DNA from: CAYSLU01 sp964431965
GTDB lineage: Bacteria > Verrucomicrobiota > Kiritimatiellia > CAIKKV01 > CAYSLU01
Reading direction: 5' to 3'
Assembly (NCBI GenBank): GCA_964431965.1
Contig: CAYSLU010000052.1
Location: 1-36,831 of the forward strand
DNA length: 36,831 nt
Made by a program: the position numbers and the translations under genes
The notes under the pieces: model-generated
Databases searched by the model: none
Seen by the model: only the letters and a program-made list of their open reading frames with translations
What the model was told of the DNA's origin: nothing
Part shown: positions 30,809 through 36,831 of the stretch, in pieces
Layout: the number at the start of each line of letters is the position of its first letter
How positions within the stretch are numbered: position 1 is the stretch's first letter

Positions 30809-32938
30809 ATGCACGACACCGCGGAACGGTCTGACCGACTTTGGGAACGGCTGGCTCCTTTGATCCTTGTGGCATGTGTGACGCTGGCGTACGCCAACAC
30901 GTTCTCCGGCCCCTTCGTCTTTGACGATGCGAAGGTGATCATCGCCAACCCGAAGATCCGGGCCTTTACGCCGCCGTGGCGCGATATCTTTCAGCCGTGC
31001 CGATGGTTCACTGACCTGACATTCGCGGCGCACTACGCCATGAGCGGGTTCAACGTGGCCGACTACCACGCGGGCAACCTGCTGATCCATGCGCTGGCGA
31101 CTCTGACGCTGTTCGGCGTGGTTCGCCGGACGCTGCGGCTTCCACTGCTGGCCGTACGGTTCGGAGGGGCTGCGAGCGGCATCGCCCTGGTGGCGGCCGC
31201 GCTCTGGGGGGTGCATCCGCTGCAGACGGAGAGCGTGACGTATGTCTGCCAGCGCTCCGAGTCCCTCATGGGGTTGCTGTACCTGCTGACGCTCTACCTG
31301 GTCATTCGCGGCTCTGCCTCGCGCCGGTCCGGGTGGTGGCACGCGGGGGCGGTGCTGGCCTGCGCGGCTGGGATGGGGGCCAAGGAGGTCATGGTCACGG
31401 CGCCGGTTGTCGTCTTCGCCTATGACTGGCTGATCCTGGGGGGATCGCTTCGGGAGGCGCTGCGAAAGCGGTGGGGGCTTCACCTGGGGCTCGCCGCCAC
31501 GTGGTTGGTCTTGGCGTACCTCATGTGGCTGGTGTTGGTGGAGGCGAAGTTGAAGCCGGATGCCGGCACCTATCTCAGCGTTAGCGGCGCTCAGTACCTG
31601 CTGAGCCAGTTCGGGGTGATTGCCCGTTACCTCTGGCTCTCGTTTGTGCCCTATCCCCTGTGCCTCGACTACTGCCTGATGCTGCCGTCCGGAACCCGCG
31701 AGATCCTTCCGCCGATGCTGCTGGTCGGGGGGCTGGGGATCGCGACGGCGGCGGGCTTTTTCCGGTGGCGGGCCGCGGCGTTTCTGGGGGTGTGGTTCTT
31801 CGTCATCCTGGCTCCCACCTCGAGCGTGGTTCCGGTGGCGGACCTGATCTTCGAGCACCGGATGTACCTGCCCCTGGCCTCCGTGCTCGTGTTTGTCGTG
31901 GCTGGGGGATACCGGCTGATGGTCGCGACCCGCGGGCGATCGCCCGCGGCCGGGGCGGCGGCTGCCACTGCCATGGCGGTTCTGGCCGTTGCGGCCGTGA
32001 TCGTCTTCTCCGTCCTGACCCACCTGCGCAACCGGGACTATCAGTCCGAGGAGCGCATGTGGCGGGACGTGATGGCCAAGCGCCCGGACAATCTGCGTGT
32101 CTATATCGGCCTGTCCCGCTCGCTCATGCAGAAGGGCGCGATGGACGAGGCGGAGTCCGTCTGTCGGCGTCTGCTGAAGCGGCTGCCGGATCTGGCTCGC
32201 GTGCCGGACGCCGACCTGCCGAAGGACCCGACGGATATGCGCGTCGCGTCGCACCACGACTGGCTTCTGTACGTACAGGCGAACAACAATCTGGGCTTGG
32301 CGTCCATGCATGCGGGGCGCATGGACGATGCCCGGTCGCGCTACCGAGAGGCCTTGCGGGTCTACCCTCGGTACACGCTGGTGCGCAACAACCTCGCGTA
32401 CGTGCTCTTCCGCCAGGGTGAGACCAACGGCGCCGTGGCGGAGTGGCGGACCGTTCTGGAGACGGCCCCGGCCGACCCCGAAGCGCACTACATGCTGGGA
32501 GGCGTGGCGGAGTCACGCGGGGGATACGCCGAGGCCGTTCAGCACTATCTGAAGGCGCTGGCGCAGCGGCCGGCGTTCCACACGCGCGTCGCCGGGGATC
32601 TGGCCTGGCTTCTGGCGACCTGTCCGGACGCGGCTGTCCGCGACGGGCGCTCCGCGGTCGCGCTGGCAGAAGAGGTTGTCCGGGCGACGGGGACGGAGAG
32701 CCCGCGGGCGTACGACGTGCTCGGAGCCGCGCTGGCGGAGGCAGGCCGTCACCCGGAGGCGGCGGAGTCCGCCCGCCGGGCTGTGCAGTTGCTCGAAGCC
32801 GCTTCGTCCGCGGGTACGGCTGGAGCGGAAGCAACCTCCACCGGCCTGTGGAGGTCCGCCATTCAAGCCCGCCTGCGCCAGTACGAGCGAGGGGAGTCAT
32901 TTCATGTCGCCGCGCCCGCGGGGATGACCGCTCCATGA
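30809..32938 (+). CDS. TMTC-like GT-C membrane protein with TPR repeats (1)
   Basis: A 709-residue polytopic protein. The first membrane helix is followed by an extracytoplasmic loop with an acidic pair in 'GPFVFDDAKVIIANPKIR' (about 34-51). This is the arrangement of TMTC/O-mannosyltransferase-like GT-C enzymes, which use polyprenyl-phosphate sugars. About ten more hydrophobic helices extend to about residue 405, and 'WGVHPLQTESVTYVCQRSE' is a conserved family segment. TPR repeats then fill the C-terminus (about 420-690; for example 'NNNLGLASMHAGRMDDARSRY'). It probably glycosylates exported proteins; acceptor and sugar are unknown. It is the first gene of a three-gene operon and its stop overlaps the next start as ATGA. 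Confidence 0.82.
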   Translation: MHDTAERSDRLWERLAPLILVACVTLAYANTFSGPFVFDDAKVIIANPKIRAFTPPWRDIFQPCRWFTDLTFAAHYAMSGFNVADYHAGNLLIHALATLTLFGVVRRTLRLPLLAVRFGGAASGIALVAAALWGVHPLQTESVTYVCQRSESLMGLLYLLTLYLVIRGSASRRSGWWHAGAVLACAAGMGAKEVMVTAPVVVFAYDWLILGGSLREALRKRWGLHLGLAATWLVLAYLMWLVLVEAKLKPDAGTYLSVSGAQYLLSQFGVIARYLWLSFVPYPLCLDYCLMLPSGTREILPPMLLVGGLGIATAAGFFRWRAAAFLGVWFFVILAPTSSVVPVADLIFEHRMYLPLASVLVFVVAGGYRLMVATRGRSPAAGAAAATAMAVLAVAAVIVFSVLTHLRNRDYQSEERMWRDVMAKRPDNLRVYIGLSRSLMQKGAMDEAESVCRRLLKRLPDLARVPDADLPKDPTDMRVASHHDWLLYVQANNNLGLASMHAGRMDDARSRYREALRVYPRYTLVRNNLAYVLFRQGETNGAVAEWRTVLETAPADPEAHYMLGGVAESRGGYAEAVQHYLKALAQRPAFHTRVAGDLAWLLATCPDAAVRDGRSAVALAEEVVRATGTESPRAYDVLGAALAEAGRHPEAAESARRAVQLLEAASSAGTAGAEATSTGLWRSAIQARLRQYERGESFHVAAPAGMTAP

Positions 32939-34686
32939 CCCACGAGCCTGCAGGCGCGGTCCGCGGCCGGGCGGTCGACATTTCCTGGTGCGGCGCCGTT
33001 GTGCTGCTGGCGGCGGTGGCCATGGGACCCGCCGTACACAATAGCTTCGTGGCGTTCGACGACTATGACTACCTGCTGAACAACCGCCACATCCAGAGCG
33101 GGTTCACCGCGGAGACCGTAGCCTGGGCCTTCACGCAGGCCTACGCCTACAACTGGCATCCGGTCACCTGGCTGTCGCACATGATCGACTGGTCCTGGTT
33201 CCATGCTCAGCCGGCCGGGCACCACCTGGTGAGCGTCCTGATCCACGCACTGAACGGTGCGCTGCTGTTCGCTCTCCTGAGGGCGCTGACCGGGGGGACG
33301 GTCGGCGCTGGCGTCGCGGCCATTCTGTTCGCAGTCCATCCTGTGCATGTGGAGTCCGTTGCATGGGCCTCTGAGCGGAAGGATGTGCTCGGCGGGCTCT
33401 TCTGGTTGCTGACGCTGTTGGCTTATGTCCGCTACGTGCGCCGCCCGTCCGGCGGAGCCGCCTCCTACGCGCTGGTTCTGGTGACCTTGGCCGTCGGACT
33501 CATGGCGAAGCAGATGCTGGTGACGATCCCGGCGATTCTGCTGATCCTGGATGTGTGGCCGCTCCGCCGCATCGGGCCTGCTGGGGCGGCTGGCTGGAGG
33601 CGATGCGTTGTTGAGAAGATTCCCCTGGCCATCGTCGCCGTGGCCGCCGCCTGGATCGTGGTGCGGGTGCAGACGGTCACGGGCACAGTTAAGTCGCTCG
33701 ATGAGATTCCGCTGGCTCTGCGGCTCGCGAATGCGCCGGTGGCCACCGTGCAGTATGCGGTGACACTCCTGTGGCCGGCTGGCCTGTCCGTGTTCTACCC
33801 CTATCCGCACGACGGCTTTCCTCCGGGGCAGGTGCTGGGCGCCATGCTGGCGCTCGCGCTGGTGTCGGCCGCGGCGATTGGCATGTGGCGCTGGTTCCCG
33901 TGTGTCCTGGCCGGCTGGCTCTGGTATCTGGTGGCGCTCTTGCCCGTGATCGGCCTCGTGCAAGTGGGGGTCCAGGCGAGGGCCGACCGGTATGTCTACC
34001 TGCCGGCGGTTGGGCTTTACCTCGCTGTGGGATGTCTGGTGGAGAGGAGCTGGCTGCGCTCCCGGCGCGCCCGTCTGGCCTGGGGTGTGGCGATTGCCGT
34101 CCTCGCCGTGGTCTTGGTCGTCTTGTGCCGGCGGCAAGTTGCCGTCTGGCGAAACAGCGAGGCGCTGTTCTCCCATGCGGCGCGGGTCGTGGCGGACAAC
34201 TATTGGGCGCACTACAACCTCGGCGTCGAGTTGGAGCGGCAGGGCCGGGGCGCCGAGGCCGAGCGCGAGTACCAGGAGTCGATACGGGCCAAGCCCGACT
34301 TCCCCGAGGGACACTACAATCTGGGTGTCCTGCTGGCGGGATCGGGGCGGCTGGCCGAGGCGGTGCGGGAGTACGAGGCGGCGGTCTCGTTGAAGCCCTT
34401 GTTTGCGCCCGCACGCTGCAATCTTGCGGCCTTACTGGCGGGGCGCGGACAGGATGATGCCGCCGTGCGGCACTACCGCGCCGCCCTGTCGGCCGATCCG
34501 TGCTTGGCGGAGGCTCATGCGGGGCTGGCGATTCTGCTTGAGCGGAAGGGGGATATTGACGAGTCCGGGCGGCACTACCGCGAGGCGCTCCGCCTCAGGC
34601 CCGGGTGGCCTCTGGGGATCGAGGGCATCGAAAGGCTGGAGGGGCAATCGCGGAAGATCGGCAGTCAACCCGGGGGCGGGCCGTGA
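32935..34686 (+). CDS. TMTC-like GT-C membrane protein with TPR repeats (2)
   Basis: A 583-residue paralogue of the preceding protein. The first loop has 'NSFVAFDDYDYLLNNRHI' (about 32-49) with the acidic pair, then 'FAVHPVHVESVAWASERKDV', which matches the family segment in copy 1. About ten membrane helices reach to residue 405. Four TPR repeats follow (for example 'AHYNLGVELERQGRGAEAER' and 'GHYNLGVLLAGSGRLAEAVR'). The ATG at 32935 overlaps the previous stop (ATGA), so the longer frame upstream is not the start. Its 3' end overlaps the next gene as GTGA. The two copies may act on different acceptors or form a heterodimer. Confidence 0.84.
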   Translation: MTHEPAGAVRGRAVDISWCGAVVLLAAVAMGPAVHNSFVAFDDYDYLLNNRHIQSGFTAETVAWAFTQAYAYNWHPVTWLSHMIDWSWFHAQPAGHHLVSVLIHALNGALLFALLRALTGGTVGAGVAAILFAVHPVHVESVAWASERKDVLGGLFWLLTLLAYVRYVRRPSGGAASYALVLVTLAVGLMAKQMLVTIPAILLILDVWPLRRIGPAGAAGWRRCVVEKIPLAIVAVAAAWIVVRVQTVTGTVKSLDEIPLALRLANAPVATVQYAVTLLWPAGLSVFYPYPHDGFPPGQVLGAMLALALVSAAAIGMWRWFPCVLAGWLWYLVALLPVIGLVQVGVQARADRYVYLPAVGLYLAVGCLVERSWLRSRRARLAWGVAIAVLAVVLVVLCRRQVAVWRNSEALFSHAARVVADNYWAHYNLGVELERQGRGAEAEREYQESIRAKPDFPEGHYNLGVLLAGSGRLAEAVREYEAAVSLKPLFAPARCNLAALLAGRGQDDAAVRHYRAALSADPCLAEAHAGLAILLERKGDIDESGRHYREALRLRPGWPLGIEGIERLEGQSRKIGSQPGGGP

Positions 34687-36293
34687 GCGAGCGCTCCGGG
34701 GGCCGGACCGGCGGATGCGGGCGGCGGGCCGACCTGTGGGTGGCGCTGGCCTTGGCGGCGGTTACGTTGGCTGTCCGCGTGCCGGATCTGCCCATGCCGC
34801 TTGAGCGCGACGAGGGCGAATACGCGTATGCGGCGCAGGAACTGGCGCGCGGGTTCCCCCCGTTCGCTACGACGTTTTGCCAGAAGCCCCCCGTGATCTT
34901 CCTGTGGTACCGGGCGGCTCTGGCGCTGCCGGGTAATCCCGTCATCTCGATTCATCTGGCGCTGGCTCTTGTGGCCTGGCTGGGGGCGCTGGGGCTGTAC
35001 GGCTGTGCGCGCGGGTTTGGCGGTCGAGGCGTCTCCGCCCTGGCCGGCCTGCTCTTCGCCCTTGCGTCTGCCGGCGCCGGGTACTTTGGCTCTGCGGCCA
35101 ACACGGAGATCTTCATGCTGGCGCCGGCTCTCTGGGGCGGCGCTCTGGCACTGTCCCAAGCTTCGCGCGACCGGAGCGGATGGCGCTGGGTGGGGGTTGG
35201 CGTGCTGTGGGCGCTGGCCGGTCTCACCAAGCAGATCGCGCTCTTTACCGTGGCGCCGCTCGGAGTTCTGGCTCTGGCCCGGTTGGTGAGGCGTGGGGGC
35301 GGCTTCCGGAGAATAGTGGGTGCGGTTCTCGGCATGGCGGGTGGAGGCGTGCTGACGGCCGTGGTCTTCGGAGCATGGCTCCTCGCCAGCGGCGGCTGGG
35401 ACGGGTTCCTCGATTCGGCAGTTCGCCACAACCTGTCGTACTCGGGGGCGATGTTAGCCAGCTGGAAGCTGCGGCTGGCGGGCGAAGTCTGGATGGATCG
35501 CTTTCTCCTGTCGGACGGTATGCTCTGGCTGGTGGCCGTTGCGGGCGGGTGCATGGCCGCTGGACGGCGTTTCCGCGCGAGTGGTGCGGGGTTCGGAGGC
35601 GTGTGGCTGGCTGTGTCCGCGCTGGGGGTGCTGACCGGACCGTATGCGTTCGGGCACTACTTTCTGCAGGTCGTGCCGCCGCTGGCGCTCGGGGCGGCAG
35701 CGACGGTCGGCTTGCTGGTGCGCTCCCGGTGGGCAGCCCTCGGCTTCGCCGCTGCCGGGCTTGTGCTTGGCCCCATGATCGGCGCGCGGGTGATGACGCT
35801 GAAGGATCCGGTCGACGTTCGCTGCGCCCGCCTCTATGGCGTCTACGGGGTGACCCCATTCGTGGCCGCGGAGCAGGTGTCTTCCTGGCTTGCGCGAAAT
35901 GCCCCGCCGGATGCGAGGCTCCTGATCATCGGATCCGAGCCCGAGATCCTGGTGCTGTCGGGGCTGCGCAGCGTGACCCGGTACACGATATTCTACCCGC
36001 TGAGCGACAGCTATCCCGGCGTCGATGCACGGTGGCATGAGCTCGACGACGAACTGCGTCGGAATCCCCCCGAGTTCATTGTCATGACGCACGTGCGCAC
36101 GTCGTTCATCATGACACCAGGCGTTGAACAGCGGGTTTCGGCGCTCCTCTCCGGGCTTGCCGCACGATACCGTCCCGTCCGTTGCTATGTGGCTCGTGAC
36201 GGGGCGGGGGCGGGCATCGAGGCGGTGGCCATAGCCGAATGGGGCGACGTCGAGCCCGAGCGGGTGTTCACGCTTCTACAGCGTAGCCCGTGA
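34683..36293 (+). CDS. PMT/ArnT-like GT-C glycosyltransferase
   Basis: A 536-residue polytopic protein of the PMT_2 (ArnT/PglL-superfamily) type. After the first helix it has 'LERDEGEYAYAAQELARGFP' (about 40-59), the acidic first-loop motif of the family, then 'SAANTEIFMLAPALWGGAL'. About ten more hydrophobic segments extend to about 400, followed by a soluble C-terminal domain of about 130 residues ('LLIIGSEPEILVLSGL'). Such enzymes transfer sugars from polyprenyl-phosphate donors to lipids or proteins outside the inner membrane. I chose GTG at 34683 because it overlaps the previous stop as GTGA; the upstream part of the frame lies in the TPR gene. A hairpin follows 22 nt after the stop. Confidence 0.86.
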   Translation: MSERSGGRTGGCGRRADLWVALALAAVTLAVRVPDLPMPLERDEGEYAYAAQELARGFPPFATTFCQKPPVIFLWYRAALALPGNPVISIHLALALVAWLGALGLYGCARGFGGRGVSALAGLLFALASAGAGYFGSAANTEIFMLAPALWGGALALSQASRDRSGWRWVGVGVLWALAGLTKQIALFTVAPLGVLALARLVRRGGGFRRIVGAVLGMAGGGVLTAVVFGAWLLASGGWDGFLDSAVRHNLSYSGAMLASWKLRLAGEVWMDRFLLSDGMLWLVAVAGGCMAAGRRFRASGAGFGGVWLAVSALGVLTGPYAFGHYFLQVVPPLALGAAATVGLLVRSRWAALGFAAAGLVLGPMIGARVMTLKDPVDVRCARLYGVYGVTPFVAAEQVSSWLARNAPPDARLLIIGSEPEILVLSGLRSVTRYTIFYPLSDSYPGVDARWHELDDELRRNPPEFIVMTHVRTSFIMTPGVEQRVSALLSGLAARYRPVRCYVARDGAGAGIEAVAIAEWGDVEPERVFTLLQRSP

Positions 36294-36314
36294 GCGCGAT
36301 CTGGTTAAATGAAA

Positions 36315-36338
36315 GAGCCCCGGGTTGCCCCGGGGCTC
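36315..36338 (-). terminator. Intrinsic terminator hairpin between convergent genes
   Basis: A perfect 10-bp stem GAGCCCCGGG / CCCGGGGCTC with loop TTGC. Read on the minus strand, it is followed by TTTCATTT, so it best terminates the pilin transcript, 32 nt after that stop. On the plus strand the tail is weak (CTTCG), but it may also stop the GT-C operon. Confidence 0.8.
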
Positions 36339-36370
36339 CTTCGCAGTCACTGAACTGAAGCGGGTCTTCG

Positions 36371-36700
36371 TTACGGAATGACGTGGCCCGTGATGCCGCA
36401 GCTCATGTTGTTGCCGACCGTGTTGTACGTATAGGTCCCGCCGCCCGGGCAACCCGGGAACGCGCTGGACTTCAGATACGAGGCAACGGCGGTGGTCACG
36501 ATGGGGGCGCTCTGAGCCTGGTTGTTCTCCATGGCCCACTGCTCCTTGGCGCCTTCGATCTGCCGCTGATTCTCGATGCACGCGTTCTTCTGGGACGTCG
36601 TACGAGCCTTCATGAACGAAGGAATCGCAATCGCCGCCAACAGACCGATGATGGCCACCACGATCATGATCTCAACCAGCGTAAAACCTGACTTCTTCAT
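36371..36700 (-). CDS. Major-pilin-like prepilin (PulG/PilA type, 109 aa)
   Basis: A short type IV prepilin. Leader MKKSG, cleavage before Phe6, then 'FTLVEIMIVVAIIGLLAAIA' with Glu at +5 and Pro at +22, a textbook class III signal. The helix continues with 'KARTTSQKNACIENQRQIEG', a pattern common in PVC-group pilins. The globular part is only about 50 residues, with Cys residues in 'FPGCPGGG' and 'SCGITG' that may pair. AAAGGAG lies 7 nt before the ATG. It is monocistronic, with an intrinsic terminator downstream and repeats upstream (36784-36827), and lies 21 kb from the assembly genes. It may be the main fibre subunit or a pseudopilin; the consensus signal and strong ribosome site favour high expression. 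Confidence 0.9.
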   Translation of the reverse strand: MKKSGFTLVEIMIVVAIIGLLAAIAIPSFMKARTTSQKNACIENQRQIEGAKEQWAMENNQAQSAPIVTTAVASYLKSSAFPGCPGGGTYTYNTVGNNMSCGITGHVIP

Positions 36701-36783
36701 CGCATTCTCCTTTTTGTTGTGGGCTGCGACCGTGCCCGTTTACCGACCAGCCACCGAAACATCGAACTTACGGAATGCGCAAA

Positions 36784-36827
36784 CACGCATTAAGAACTGA
36801 GCCAGGCACGCATTAAGAATTGAGCCA
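36784..36827. repeat. Two 21-bp direct repeats at the right edge
   Basis: CACGCATTAAGAACTGAGCC (36784-36803, next base A) recurs as CACGCATTAAGAATTGAGCC (36807-36826, next base A) with one mismatch and a 23-bp period. They are AT-richer than the surroundings and lie 84-127 nt upstream of the pilin start. They could be regulator-binding sites for the pilin gene or the end repeats of a mobile element continuing beyond the window. Confidence 0.7.
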
Positions 36828-36831
36828 CCTT

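Noticed and set aside
30754..32488. Minus-strand extension of a 663-residue open frame
   Set aside because: It is antisense to the TMTC-like gene, His/Gln/Arg-rich and low complexity, with no domain.

Overview
The window is GC-rich and gene-dense. It reads as chromosomal DNA of a Gram-negative bacterium from the PVC superphylum, with Kiritimatiellota, Lentisphaerae or Verrucomicrobia most likely. The clues are a short class III-type pilin with the region 'KARTTSQKNACIENQRQIEG', very large secreted proteins built from LamG domains and calcium-binding TSP3-type loops, and C-termini ending in an aromatic-Tyr-Arg-Val motif. This placement is inferred from family style; there is no rRNA marker. 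I saw no tRNA, rRNA or CRISPR array.

Positions 1-14.7 kb (minus strand) hold a type IV pilus / type II secretion-like assembly operon: pilM, pilN, pilO, a pilP-like gene, a lipoprotein gene, a 9.3-kb gene for a 3,089-residue secreted protein, and a secretin (pilQ-like) cut by the left edge. A good sigma70-type promoter precedes pilM and places its start at a GTG. The giant protein lies between the pilP-like gene and the secretin, where the classical pilMNOPQ order has nothing. It carries a two-unit internal duplication with 14 calcium loops and 2 LamG domains per unit, then a six-repeat NHL propeller.

Positions 15.0-19.9 kb (plus strand, divergent from pilM) encode four minor pilins or pseudopilins: a PilV/GspI-like protein, an oversized PilW/GspJ-like protein, and two tandem PilX/GspK-like paralogues. 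The major-pilin-like gene sits alone at 36.4-36.7 kb on the minus strand. No assembly ATPase, platform protein or prepilin peptidase is in the window.

Positions 20.1-24.3 kb hold a small secreted protein (minus), then a plus-strand run of a two-PAS protein with a histidine-kinase-like phosphoacceptor region but no ATPase domain, a FkbM-type methyltransferase and a B12-binding radical SAM enzyme.

Positions 24.4-30.75 kb (minus strand) form a tightly overlapped glycan operon: polyprenol-phosphate-type GT2, DUF2304 membrane protein, second B12-binding radical SAM enzyme, GT2, GT4 and a Wzx-like flippase. Positions 30.8-36.3 kb (plus) form a divergent operon of three GT-C-type membrane glycosyltransferases, two TMTC-like with TPRs and one PMT/ArnT-like. 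The two operons appear to start from overlapping promoters that share a -10 region.

Taken together, the window combines a pilus or secretion machine, its minor pilins, a very large candidate surface or secreted adhesin, and a lipid-linked glycan pathway with GT-C enzymes that could glycosylate exported proteins. That functional link is inferred from proximity.
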